Below the pieces are notes generated by a model. It searched no databases. It was not told the DNA's origin and saw only the letters and a program-made list of their open reading frames with translations. DNA of 35,099 bases, taken from assembly GCA_019636875.1 (NCBI GenBank), contig JAHBWR010000026.1, positions 1-35,099 of the forward strand, in the 5' to 3' direction. Below, piece by piece: positions 17,627 to 25,638 of this stretch (its first letter is position 1; every line of letters begins with the position of its first letter). Made by a program: the position numbers and the translations under genes. Origin of the DNA: Nitrospira sp. (GTDB lineage: Bacteria; Nitrospirota; Nitrospiria; Nitrospirales; Nitrospiraceae).

Positions 17627-18370
17627 TTATCCGTTGTGTGTCTTAAACCCATCGAGGGAGGTCTTCACGGCGGCCAGGTTCTGTTCCATCTGCTTCGCCA
17701 AGGCGGCCAGGGCAGGATCATTTTTTGTGACGGCGAGCTCCTTCATCCGGGCGGCATCCAGCGCCAGAATGACCTGCGCCTGCTTGATCTGATTGATCTT
17801 CGACTGCAGCTGAGCCGTCATCTGGTTCACCAGGTCGACCTCCGGTGCCAGGTAATCATGTTGCCGGAGTGTTGTGCGAACACTGAGGTTGCCTTCTCCG
17901 ATCTTCGGAAACACCTTCCGGAGTCGGTACAGTGGGCCGGCGACACGATGCATTAACTGCAAGGAATGGAGGCAGTTGATCAGTACCACGACGGAGGCGC
18001 CCATCGCCCAGGGCCAAAATCTGGCGTGCAAATTGAGCAGATCATTGGCGACGATGGCGCGTGCTTCCCATGAGAGCTCAGGATCGTCGAGCGCTTCCAT
18101 CAAGGGGCTGAACACGGGGACGGCCAGCAGGACGAACACGATCAACGAATAGGCAATGACCTGCAAGAGCATTCGGATCTGCAGCGGATGGACGGCTGAA
18201 AAGGGTCGGCGCTTGTAGGAAGGACTCTCCTGACCCTGCGAGGCTTTCTCCGGCCTCTGAACCACGGTCAACTTCGGTGTCTCGCGAACCCCTTCTGGCA
18301 GCGCATTCGGTTCACCGGGAGTTTCAGGCTTAGGCTCTGGCTGCTCGGCGAGACGAAGGGGTTCTCCCAT
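17627..18370 (-). CDS. Two-TM HAMP-domain membrane protein, paralogue 1
   Basis: 247 residues: a Pro/Glu-rich cytoplasmic N-terminus (1-60), TM1 about 66-90, a short periplasmic stretch (SWEARAIVANDLLNLHARFW), TM2 about 116-138, then a HAMP-like region opening HRVAGPLYRLRKVFPKIGEG and a coiled-coil tail. It has no kinase, methyl-accepting or enzymatic output domain. Residues 99-185 align with the next gene upstream (HRIAGPLYR, KHDYL), so the two are tandem paralogues. Proteins with the HR(V/I)AGPLYR motif occur next to prepilin genes in other bacteria, as I recall. Likely role: relaying a periplasmic signal, perhaps from the prepilin, to a partner by helix packing; this is inference. Confidence 0.75.
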   Translation of the reverse strand: MGEPLRLAEQPEPKPETPGEPNALPEGVRETPKLTVVQRPEKASQGQESPSYKRRPFSAVHPLQIRMLLQVIAYSLIVFVLLAVPVFSPLMEALDDPELSWEARAIVANDLLNLHARFWPWAMGASVVVLINCLHSLQLMHRVAGPLYRLRKVFPKIGEGNLSVRTTLRQHDYLAPEVDLVNQMTAQLQSKINQIKQAQVILALDAARMKELAVTKNDPALAALAKQMEQNLAAVKTSLDGFKTHNG

Positions 18371-18372
18371 GG

Positions 18373-19038
18373 TTAGGCTGCCTTCATTGTGGGCGATAGT
18401 TCCGTCTCTGTCGAATCGTCGAAGGAGAACCTCTGCTGCTCGAATGACTTTTCAGCGGCGACATTAAAGTCCGCCACACAGCTCTTGAATCCCTTAATCT
18501 CCTCATCAAGCCTCTGCAACGCGGCGCTCACCTGAACGAGCGACTGTGTTTGAGCATGTAGAACTACGGCAGCATGCGCTTGCGTCACGAGCGCAGCATG
18601 CAAGTTGATCGCTCCTATTCTGTTCTCGAGACTATCGAGCATGCTGTTGAAGGCCTGCGCTTCACGATGAAGATAATCGTGTTTGCGCAATCGAGCCCGT
18701 TGATGCAGCTGTCCGGTGCCGATCGACCGAAAGAGCGTCGAGAAACGGTAAAGCGGCCCGGCGATTCGATGCATGAAATACATCGAATGGAGGAGCAGCA
18801 CGAGGAAGGTGATGATCAGCCAGGGCCAAATCCGCTCGTTTAACTCCAGGAACTGACTGGCAATTTGCGCATGTTGTTCCCACGAGACGGAGGAGTCGTA
18901 GAGCGGCTGGACCATCGGCAGAAACACGACGGCATACAGCACGATCAACAGACAGGCAAAGTAGATCAACGTCGTCACCACGAACCAATACTGGACGGGG
19001 TGGACGAACAGTTGTCTCCGTTGAAAGGGACCAATCAT
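18373..19038 (-). CDS. Two-TM HAMP-domain membrane protein, paralogue 2
   Basis: Chosen start is ATG 19038 (MIGPFQRRQLF), which overlaps the upstream stop as ATGA; an ATG 24 bases earlier (19062) is possible. TM1 is YWFVVTTLIYFACLLIVLYAV, then a short periplasmic loop (SWEQHAQIASQFLELNERIW), TM2, and a HAMP-like segment from HRIAGPLYRFSTLF through KHDYLHREAQAFNSM. The C-terminal 85 residues are helical with many Ala, Gln and Glu, likely a coiled coil. No catalytic domain. Two base pairs separate it from its paralogue, so the pair is probably made in equal amounts and may form a hetero-oligomer. Part of the six-gene block ending in the kinase and REC-EAL genes. Confidence 0.75.
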   Translation of the reverse strand: MIGPFQRRQLFVHPVQYWFVVTTLIYFACLLIVLYAVVFLPMVQPLYDSSVSWEQHAQIASQFLELNERIWPWLIITFLVLLLHSMYFMHRIAGPLYRFSTLFRSIGTGQLHQRARLRKHDYLHREAQAFNSMLDSLENRIGAINLHAALVTQAHAAVVLHAQTQSLVQVSAALQRLDEEIKGFKSCVADFNVAAEKSFEQQRFSFDDSTETELSPTMKAA

Positions 19039-19469
19039 GACTCCACCGCTTTTCTGGTCCAAACCAGGTGAGCCTGATTCTTGAATGTGATGGTTTGGTC
19101 TTTGGTGTGATAGTAGAAGGAGAGGGTTTGCTCGTCTCGCCGGGAATCTCCGTACACGACGGTGTAGAGCGTGCGCGGTCCGTCTGGTGTCACGTCCAAC
19201 CGACGGACGGCCTGCGCATCCAAGTGCTCGATTCCGACGCTGAACGCCACACCGGTCTTGCTGAAGACCAGCATGCCCTCCTCATACCCCTTGGCCGATG
19301 TGACCCAGGCACCGACCAGCTCATTCGGACAAGACACGTCTGGGTCGCGGGCGACGACGCTGTAGATCAAGCCGACCAGCATGAGGCCGGCTACGGTAAG
19401 AAGAATTTTCGTCGATCGCGTAGACCGCTGTTCAACCGACACAGCGGCAACAGTCGCGGTTTGCCTCAT
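19035..19469 (-). CDS. Small membrane-anchored protein of unknown function, first gene of the block
   Basis: 144 residues. A basic N-terminus is followed by one TM (ILLTVAGLMLVGLIYSVV, about 22-39) and a soluble domain probably in the periplasm: SCPNELVGAWVTSAKGYEEG, then strands such as MLVFSKTGVAFSVG and QTLSFYYHTKDQTITF. The GAWxT start followed by alternating strands looks like a small lipocalin-type barrel or META/lipoprotein-like fold, but I do not recognise the family. GAGG sits six bases before ATG 19469. It is the promoter-proximal gene of the unit running to 10455 and overlaps the next gene by ATGA, so it may be a sensor or assembly accessory for the two HAMP proteins. Confidence 0.7.
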   Translation of the reverse strand: MRQTATVAAVSVEQRSTRSTKILLTVAGLMLVGLIYSVVARDPDVSCPNELVGAWVTSAKGYEEGMLVFSKTGVAFSVGIEHLDAQAVRRLDVTPDGPRTLYTVVYGDSRRDEQTLSFYYHTKDQTITFKNQAHLVWTRKAVES

Positions 19470-19698
19470 GAGACGCCTCGTTTGGTTGATATATGGGTGG
19501 AGTGGGCCTCGCCTTGCCTCCTATCCTGTATGGCCTATTGGTCAACAATTTGCTCGGTTTCAGTGCACAGGACACGACTTCCCTCATTCGGTTGGTTTTT
19601 GTGTTTTCTTGAGAAGGAGATGAGGCTGCAATAGGAATGACTGTGCACCGGTGGGAGAACAGCGAACCGCTACGGCCTATCTGGTGGGAAATGCTGGA

Positions 19699-20610
19699 TC
19701 AGGACCCGAGGTTGTCGTGAAGCCAGGTCAAAAGATGACGCGTCACCTGTTCTGGTTGGTCTTCATGGACGAAGTGTCCTGCGTCGGCCATCGTGACGAC
19801 GGTCAGGTCTCTCACGAATCCGCTCAGACCATCAAGATTCTGAGCGACCAGCGCCTGGTCTTGGAGTCCCCAGATCACGAAGGTGGGGATCTCGATCTTC
19901 TGGTACCCTAGGCTGCGTTGCCGCCACGCACCTCCACCGCGGAAGGCAGCTCGGTAGTAATTGATCATGCCGGTCAAGGCGCCTGGCTCACAGGCCTGTT
20001 GCCGGTAAAGCTCCACGATAGTGTCTGGCAGTTGTGTGCGCTCCATCCTCATTCGTTCAAAGATCCGCCCGATCATGTAGCCATGCAGAGCTGACAGGAC
20101 CACCTCCGGGAGCCAGGGAATTTGGAAAACTCCCATGTACCAGGAGCGATGCAACTGCCGCCAGCGCCGAACTTCTCGCTCGAAGCAGGCGGGGTGGGGG
20201 GCATTCAGGATCACAAGGGCCTCAACCCGGCTGGGGTTGCGCATCGCATAGTACCAGGCGATGATTCCACCCCAGTCGTGTCCGACGAGGATAGCTCGTT
20301 TTACTTGTGCCGCATCCAGAAGCCCGCCCACATCCTCCATCAACGATTCGATCGAGTAGGCCTCGATGCCGGTCGGGCGGGCCGTCCCGCCGTATCCGCG
20401 CAGGTCAGGAGCCCAGACTCGATATCCAGCTTGGGCCAATGGCCGCATCTGATGCCGCCAGGAGATGGCCGATTCTGGAAAGCCATGGAGACAGAGGGCC
20501 AGTCGTTCTCCTGCCCCAGCCATGGCGACCCGAAACGACAACTGATTGGCCTGGACCTGGCCAAACGCAAACGCCTCGGTGTCGGGGACCTGTTGGCCTA
20601 CATTGTCCAT
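19699..20610 (-). CDS. Alpha/beta hydrolase, epoxide-hydrolase-like
   Basis: About 303 residues. The oxyanion motif HGFPES is near residue 43, and VGHDWGG gives an Asp nucleophile (Asp112 from ATG 20610), which is characteristic of epoxide hydrolases and haloalkane dehalogenases rather than Ser esterases. The acid is probably Asp in IWGLQDQAL and the base is His in ADAGHFVHEDQPEQV near the C-terminus. The cap contains YMGVFQIPWLPE and several Tyr (NYYRAAFRG) that could activate an epoxide ring. HGxP supports epoxide hydrolase over dehalogenase. No signal peptide. The upstream TTG at 20616 is in frame but ATG 20610 is preferred. Divergent from the HicB-like gene with only 57 bp between starts. 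Confidence 0.83.
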   Translation of the reverse strand: MDNVGQQVPDTEAFAFGQVQANQLSFRVAMAGAGERLALCLHGFPESAISWRHQMRPLAQAGYRVWAPDLRGYGGTARPTGIEAYSIESLMEDVGGLLDAAQVKRAILVGHDWGGIIAWYYAMRNPSRVEALVILNAPHPACFEREVRRWRQLHRSWYMGVFQIPWLPEVVLSALHGYMIGRIFERMRMERTQLPDTIVELYRQQACEPGALTGMINYYRAAFRGGGAWRQRSLGYQKIEIPTFVIWGLQDQALVAQNLDGLSGFVRDLTVVTMADAGHFVHEDQPEQVTRHLLTWLHDNLGS

Positions 20611-20631
20611 GTACAAAAAGTTAGAAATTGC

Positions 20632-20660
20632 TGGTCAGATCGTGACAGGCTCGCTATGCT
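20632..20660 (+). promoter_or_regulatory. Candidate sigma70 promoter of the HicB-like gene
   Basis: TGGTCA (20632-20637), 17-bp spacer, TATGCT (20655-20660). Transcription would start about 20667, immediately before ATG 20668. An ATG also lies inside the -10 (20656), so the later start is preferred if this promoter is used. Confidence 0.35.
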
Positions 20661-20667
20661 CACCGGA

Positions 20668-21039
20668 ATGGACGGACCAAATTGGGTATATTGGCCAGAT
20701 CAGGGCAAGTGGCGCGCCTATCCAGAGGGCTTCCCCGATCGAGAAATACAAGCGGCTTCCTTCGAGGAGCTGCAGTTCCAGATCGAGCGCCTGAGCCGAG
20801 AGGTTCCACGAACCCCTCGAGAGATTCCCCGCATCGACCGACCCAGGCGGGTCGTGCTTGACTTGGACGCCCCACAATATGTCCTGTCACAGGATCAAGG
20901 CAAGTGGCATGGGTATCTGCTGGGCTATCCGGAACAGGCGGCACAAGGGGAGTCTTTTGACGAGGTGCAGTTCAAGCTCGGCCAGCTCTGCCGCAACCTG
21001 ATCGCCGCCAAACAGCTGCCTTTCCGAAAAGCGGCCTGA
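20668..21039 (+). CDS. Small protein with two HicB-like repeats
   Basis: 123 residues from ATG 20668. Two copies of one motif: DQGKWRAYPEGFPDREIQAASFEE then LQFQIERLSREV (residues 9-45), and DQGKWHGYLLGYPEQAAQGESF then DEVQFKLGQLCRNLI (about 78-115). Each follows the HicB-antitoxin partial RNase-H pattern, strand-GxW-strand, then YPxxxxQGxSxEE and a helix. The middle (47-70) is Arg/Pro-rich (REIPRIDRPRR). True HicB antitoxins have one such domain plus a DNA-binding tail and sit next to HicA; here there are two domains, no DNA-binding tail and no HicA neighbour. I infer a solo regulator or binding protein. The frame is open far upstream, but that part is antisense to the hydrolase gene and is not believed. 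Confidence 0.65.
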   Translation: MDGPNWVYWPDQGKWRAYPEGFPDREIQAASFEELQFQIERLSREVPRTPREIPRIDRPRRVVLDLDAPQYVLSQDQGKWHGYLLGYPEQAAQGESFDEVQFKLGQLCRNLIAAKQLPFRKAA

Positions 21040-21058
21040 CCTAGGCGCTCTCTCGGAC

Positions 21059-21094
21059 CTCAGGACCTGAGCCGACGGTCGAATCACCTTCGAC
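21059..21094. terminator. Two adjacent inverted repeats between convergent genes
   Basis: CTCAGG-A-CCTGAG (21059-21071) and GTCGAA-TCACC-TTCGAC (21078-21094) lie 20-55 bp past the HicB-like stop and 66 bp before the stop of the convergent gene. Neither is followed by a T run, so a bidirectional, U-tract-poor terminator is only a suggestion. Confidence 0.3.
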
Positions 21095-21159
21095 TCCTCG
21101 GTGTATGTCTTCACCCACTCAACGTCGGCCCGGTGCTCAAGTCACAAGTTGACGTCGGT

Positions 21160-22749
21160 TTATTGGCGTTTCTTCCGCACAATTGCCGCGTGTGGATCAC
21201 TCAGGTTCCGTGAGTTGTCCCCATTGATCACACTCGTCTCCATCACGGCGGTCAGATTTCCGGACCGCCGGTTCGGTGAGAGATCGATAATTCCCAAACC
21301 AGGACAGCTTCCATCCGCCGCGTGGCTCACCGTCAAGGGAAAGGGACCGCGTAACGCGACATAAATTCGATCCCCCTTCGGCCCTTCGCCGGCTGACAAG
21401 TCAGCGAGATCCGGTGTCGGATCGTTGGTCCTGGTCGTCCCCAACGTTCCCCCGCAAGCTCCGCTTGCGGTGAGGCTATAGGTGCCCTCATGACGCGTGC
21501 TCAGATTGTTCCATGGGGGTGAGAGTTTAAACACTTCGACGTTGTTTCGGATGCGATCCATTTGATGCAGGTACTTTGCGGTTCCAGACTGTGTGTTTTG
21601 CACGATGACGACACCGTGGGCATCACGATTCGTGCCCACCAGAAGGCCGTTCTGTCCGGCCACTTTGCCGTTGTCCGGATCTTGCCACACAGCGAGAGGA
21701 GCCGGTGTGTTCGGCGCATTGAATGCCGGAGCGATGGGATAATCAAGCCCAAATCGGTAAATGGAAAATTCCGAGATGTTCGGACCGGAGGTGCCGGTAT
21801 TGAGATGCATGAACCCATCGGCTTCGGCCCCTCCGCATCCCGCTGCCCTCACCACAGACAGGTCATACTCTCCCACAATCGCCATTGGTGTGGCCGTTAC
21901 ATCGATCACGAACATACCCCCGCCTCCCAACGTCGTGAATGCATGCCGGCTATTGCTTGCGGGGATCGGGCAGATCGGTGCATTCAACGTACGTAGACCG
22001 GCGACCTGTTTGGGCGCACCGGTTGGAGTCGTCGTCGGTTGTGCATCAGCCACCACACCCGACACGGAACAGGAGATACCGTCTGATGGCTCCATGTCTA
22101 CCGCAATCGGCTGAACCTGAATCCGGTTAGGTCCTCCGACAAGGTCCAAACTCGCGGTGCCGTTGAACACAAACTGCTCAGGCATGCCGTCCTGGTTGCG
22201 CACAACATCGACTCGCTCGAGCATGCGGCCATTCTGATTAGCCACGATGATATGTTGTCCGTCCGGCGTCCAAAAGCTCATATGATTTTGACGGCCGGTG
22301 GTCGTTCCCGTCGTGCGGAACAGACAGACCGGCCGTTTGGTCCGACCATCGACAAGCCCCAAATGTCCGCTGCCGACAAAATTCAACGCCATGTACACAT
22401 GATCCGGGCTCGGCAAGATGCCGTGAATTCGACTCACATGCGCGCCGGTCGTGGCATCGGCGTTCGGAAATAAATCCTCCGTCACATCCAGAACCACCGG
22501 ATTGTTGACCGGTGGATCCTGATCCAAGTCGGTACTCTCGTAGATGCGAATCTTCCCGCCGTGCGTTCCGGTAAGGGACTGTGAGGAAATGCCTTGTGTA
22601 TTGGCTTGATCACTCAGCCACACTTCATATTCTTCAGCGGTCGCGACTCCCGGACCAAGCAGAAGAAGTAGAACGAGACATGTTGAGACGCGCCGTCGCG
22701 CATTGACTGCTCGAGATACCGTGTTTCTCAACAGACGACCCTCAATCAT
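21160..22749 (-). CDS. Secreted propeller-like protein of unknown function
   Basis: 529 residues from ATG 22749, chosen because GGGAGG lies five bases upstream; the frame is open further but without similarity. A Sec signal peptide (RRRVSTCLVLLLLLG, cut near ATA-EE) leads to a mature periplasmic or secreted protein. Repeated segments such as SPDHVYMALNFVGSGHLGLVD, TPDGQHIIVANQNGRMLERVD and GLLVGTNRDAHGVVIVQ have the look of propeller blades (hydrophobic strand, N/DG turn, strand), as in YncE/selenium-binding-like proteins. No catalytic motif and an even number of Cys (SCSVSG, GCGGAE, ACGGT) that may form disulfides. Stands alone on its strand; function unknown. Confidence 0.7.
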   Translation of the reverse strand: MIEGRLLRNTVSRAVNARRRVSTCLVLLLLLGPGVATAEEYEVWLSDQANTQGISSQSLTGTHGGKIRIYESTDLDQDPPVNNPVVLDVTEDLFPNADATTGAHVSRIHGILPSPDHVYMALNFVGSGHLGLVDGRTKRPVCLFRTTGTTTGRQNHMSFWTPDGQHIIVANQNGRMLERVDVVRNQDGMPEQFVFNGTASLDLVGGPNRIQVQPIAVDMEPSDGISCSVSGVVADAQPTTTPTGAPKQVAGLRTLNAPICPIPASNSRHAFTTLGGGGMFVIDVTATPMAIVGEYDLSVVRAAGCGGAEADGFMHLNTGTSGPNISEFSIYRFGLDYPIAPAFNAPNTPAPLAVWQDPDNGKVAGQNGLLVGTNRDAHGVVIVQNTQSGTAKYLHQMDRIRNNVEVFKLSPPWNNLSTRHEGTYSLTASGACGGTLGTTRTNDPTPDLADLSAGEGPKGDRIYVALRGPFPLTVSHAADGSCPGLGIIDLSPNRRSGNLTAVMETSVINGDNSRNLSDPHAAIVRKKRQ

Positions 22750-23011
22750 TCCGGCCTCCCTTGATTGATCGGTGAGATGATTCGTGCAAGCCGCCACATC
22801 CGAACCATGACGACCTACCGCGCAGGTGATCGTACCTGCCAGATAGTATGGAACCAACAGTACATTGAACGACGGAGAGACTCAAGAGGCTGGAGTTGTA
22901 AGAAGGTCATTCCGGCGGAGAATGCGTACGCGCACCTCCTGATGGATGTCTGATGGCGATCAATTTATGGAGACACCTCGAATAGCTCCAAAACCAACGA
23001 TGTTCGATGTC

Positions 23012-23962
23012 CTATAGGGAGCGAGCGTGCACCCGATAGCGCCCTGAAAATGTCTCGCTCGGTTCGAGCTGCTTCAGCCCCCATTCCGGATGGTTGAAGG
23101 CATCGGTCGCACAGGTCATCGGTTCAATCGCGAGCGCGGCGCGCGGCGCATCTGAGATGGCGTCACCGGTGTACACGACGACTGCGGAAAACGACGAATC
23201 CATCACAATGTCGATGGCGCGGTTGCTTGGACGATGACGCAAGGTCGCCGTCGCTAAACCGTCTGCATCGCGTTCGAGATTCACGTAGCAATGGTTGAAG
23301 CGTTGCCTCTCGACCGTACGAAATCGGCGATAATCCCAGCTCGTGCCCTTGGCGTCCAGAATCGTTCCGGTGGGAGCGAGTTGCTCATTGAATTCGAGGT
23401 AGCCTGTGGCTGGAATCTGCACCTCAGCGTCATCGATCACCGACGTCCCGACGGTGAAATAGGGGTGAAATCCGACTCCCACCGGCGCGACACGATCTCC
23501 GACATTCTTCACAACAAAGACACAGTTCAGGCCTGAAGTGTCGAGCTCGTAGGTGACGGCGATGTCCAAGGAAAACGGGTAGCCGCGAGCCGCATAGGTC
23601 TCGGCATCCAGACGGACCTCGCACGTCACACTGTTGGCTTGAGCCTCCCGCACCTGCCAAGGCAGACTGCGAACAAACCCATGGATGGCATTGGGACCTT
23701 CCTTGTCGTTGCACTCAAGCTGGAAAGGTTGGCCATCAAATAAATAGCGACCATTCGCAATGCGGCCTGGAAAGGGGATGAGGACATCACCTTGACCACC
23801 CCGTTTCCGGCTTCCACCGGAATAGCCCCATACGATATCGAGTTCCTGTCCACGCTCACCAATTACAAAATACCGCCGTAACGATGCCCCCCAGGGCGAG
23901 ATGACGACCCGCTGATTGTGAAAACTTAGAGTGAGTTCAGTGTCCGGCGTCACAGTCATCAT
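23012..23962 (-). CDS. Aldose 1-epimerase family protein (galactose mutarotase-like)
   Basis: 316 residues of the galactose-mutarotase beta-supersandwich. Substrate and catalytic positions are visible: FPGRIANGRYLFDGQ (Arg of the NRI/GRI motif), NAIHGFVR (first His), VGFHPYF (catalytic His) and LAIEPMTCATDAF (catalytic Glu). Length and order match the family, which interconverts alpha and beta anomers of hexoses in the cytoplasm. The NxLHG motif is NAIHG here. Substrate cannot be assigned more closely; a sugar-6-phosphate mutarotase (YeaD-like) is an alternative. Single gene, with about 60 bp before the rhodanese gene on the same strand. Confidence 0.87.
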   Translation of the reverse strand: MMTVTPDTELTLSFHNQRVVISPWGASLRRYFVIGERGQELDIVWGYSGGSRKRGGQGDVLIPFPGRIANGRYLFDGQPFQLECNDKEGPNAIHGFVRSLPWQVREAQANSVTCEVRLDAETYAARGYPFSLDIAVTYELDTSGLNCVFVVKNVGDRVAPVGVGFHPYFTVGTSVIDDAEVQIPATGYLEFNEQLAPTGTILDAKGTSWDYRRFRTVERQRFNHCYVNLERDADGLATATLRHRPSNRAIDIVMDSSFSAVVVYTGDAISDAPRAALAIEPMTCATDAFNHPEWGLKQLEPSETFSGRYRVHARSL

Positions 23963-24026
23963 GGTCGTCCGTCTCGCACTGCTGAAATCAATCGTGAACA
24001 GAGAATTGCGGGTCTGTGCTCAACGA

Positions 24027-24482
24027 CTATTTTACGAAGGGGTTGCCGGTCTGTTTCCAGTCATTGAGATTCATGAGTACGACGGTTGTCTCCGTGAATC
24101 CCAGTTCGCCTAAGGTCTGTGCCGCAAGCGAGGCGCGCTTCCCACTTTGGCATTGCAGAATGATCGGCCGCTCCATGTCGGCCTTCTCCGGAGCGCCGAC
24201 GTGATTCCAGATTTGGGAATCGATAAGGCCGCGGGGAATGTTGATCGCTCCCGGCACATGACCGGCCGCAAACTCCTGAGGCTCGCGTACATCGATGATC
24301 AACGCCGAACCAGGATTGTCGACAAGCTTCCGATACTCGTCCATGCCGATCGTCCTCACATGTTTCTGCGACGCCTCCACTTTGTGCATGACGGCGGGAG
24401 GAGCTCCTTGCGCGAAGGCAAGTGTCGACAGCAATATGACACCAACAACAAGACTGAATGTTCTTCCTATCGATTTCCTCAT
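24027..24482 (-). CDS. Exported single-domain rhodanese
   Basis: 151 residues from ATG 24482, chosen because AAAGGAG lies a few bases upstream. MRKSIGRTFSLVVGVI then LLSTLAFAQG is a Sec signal peptide. The mature part has the rhodanese features ALIIDVREPQEFAAGHVPGA and the active-site loop with catalytic Cys in LQCQSGKRA, followed by AAQTLGELGF. A periplasmic sulfurtransferase or thiol carrier is expected. The loop CQSGKR has the six-residue length of sulfur-transfer rhodaneses rather than the longer Cdc25 loop. A second, membrane-anchored rhodanese is encoded 4.4 kb to the right. Confidence 0.87.
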   Translation of the reverse strand: MRKSIGRTFSLVVGVILLSTLAFAQGAPPAVMHKVEASQKHVRTIGMDEYRKLVDNPGSALIIDVREPQEFAAGHVPGAINIPRGLIDSQIWNHVGAPEKADMERPIILQCQSGKRASLAAQTLGELGFTETTVVLMNLNDWKQTGNPFVK

Positions 24483-24530
24483 TTCTGTCTCCTTTGTATG
24501 ACTCACTCACAGTCTCAACCTGATCAACGT

Positions 24531-24559
24531 ACTGTATCGTGATCCTGTCAGCCGCTCAA
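24531..24559 (-). promoter_or_regulatory. Candidate promoter of the exported rhodanese gene
   Basis: On the minus strand TTGAGC (24559-24554) and TACAGT (24536-24531) are 17 bp apart. The -35 sits inside a perfect palindrome-like hairpin GCCGCT-CA-AGCGGC (24551-24564), which could be an operator or the terminator stem of the gene upstream. Confidence 0.35.
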
Positions 24560-24636
24560 GCGGCCTTGGGGTCCTCTACGTATAGGCCCTCGCAAAAGAT
24601 CTATGCATACAGTTTGACGATCCTGTGTTGCCAACA

Positions 24637-25638
24637 TTACGGTACCTCCACAACCATGAATGTCGTGTCCGTTTGGGCACGGCTGCCGAGATTCACCGCC
24701 TTTGTTTCGGTGAGCTTCGTGACCCACCCGGTCTCCACATCAACTTCGACTTCGGCCTGGTTCTCCAGGGATACGCTGTACATGGGTCTCTCTTCCGGCA
24801 CCTGTTTTCCTCTTTGTGCCGCCAAACCCTTGACGATCGATCGCATGATCCGGTCGGTCTGCTCACGATCAGCCGATTGCTTCCAATGCAGCACCGCGTG
24901 CCTAGACCGGTCGTCGAACGACTTCAGCACAATGTCGGTGTGAGCCGGAAGCGGAGCGCCACCGAGTGGATTGTCGAGAACGCTCTGGTATGCATCGTGT
25001 TGACCGCGCGTATAGGTTCTTCCGAGGATCCGAAAATAGGTGCGTGCATCTCGCGTGCAGACCTGTTCAATTTGAGCTTTCGTCGAGAACATGACGTCCC
25101 ATTGTGCCCGTAGGTCTGCCATCAGGGCCTGATCCGCCTTCCCCCGCTGCGAAGCCGATGCGTGGGCTGAGAGCGCATCGAGATTCTTCCGCATCTCATT
25201 TTGCAGGGACTCCCAGTTCTGCACCCCGATGATGGCCCCACGAGAGTCGATCTGGAGTAGGACCTGGAGACCCTGCATCAGTCCCACGACTTGACGCAGA
25301 ATAGACTCCGATGGGGCCGGGACCTCAAAGGTGGTCGCTCCAACGGTCCATCCCACGAGATACCCTTCTGGACCGGCTCGAAGCACCTCAAGGGAGAACC
25401 GTGTGTACGTCTTACCTGAACGCGTAGACCGGCCATCGAGCGATTTCTCCCGTATCCGTGTAACCATAAGTTCAACCCTATCGCCGGTTCTCCAGTGGGG
25501 GATGATCTCGACAGACTGCGCAGCAGCGTGTTCAACGCCCAATGGCACCAGACTGAGACAGAGAAACGCTGCCGTAAGTATGACAGCTGAACGACGAAGT
25601 GCTTTAGGAATCTGAGATTCTGATGTCACCACAGGCAT
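24637..25638 (-). CDS. Exported protein of unknown function
   Basis: 333 residues. An N-terminal signal peptide (RRSAVILTAAFLCLSLVPLG, cut near AAA-QS) precedes a mature domain that opens with strands HWRTGDRVELMVTRIREKS and YTRFSLEVLRAGPEGYLVGW. The middle is helical (QNEMRKNLDALSAHASASQR), with one Cys in QVCTRDAR. The end (YSVSLENQAEVEVDVETGWV) reads like the closing strands of DUF6263-like or lipoprotein-carrier-like proteins, but I cannot name the family. Probably periplasmic or surface. The nearest gene on this strand is the rhodanese downstream, 154 bp away with its own promoter candidate, so it is likely a single transcription unit. Confidence 0.6.
   Translation of the reverse strand: MPVVTSESQIPKALRRSAVILTAAFLCLSLVPLGVEHAAAQSVEIIPHWRTGDRVELMVTRIREKSLDGRSTRSGKTYTRFSLEVLRAGPEGYLVGWTVGATTFEVPAPSESILRQVVGLMQGLQVLLQIDSRGAIIGVQNWESLQNEMRKNLDALSAHASASQRGKADQALMADLRAQWDVMFSTKAQIEQVCTRDARTYFRILGRTYTRGQHDAYQSVLDNPLGGAPLPAHTDIVLKSFDDRSRHAVLHWKQSADREQTDRIMRSIVKGLAAQRGKQVPEERPMYSVSLENQAEVEVDVETGWVTKLTETKAVNLGSRAQTDTTFMVVEVP

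Noticed and set aside
20122..20667. Long upstream extension of the HicB-like frame
   Set aside because: It is antisense to the alpha/beta hydrolase gene and has no domain of its own. Similarity starts only after ATG 20668.
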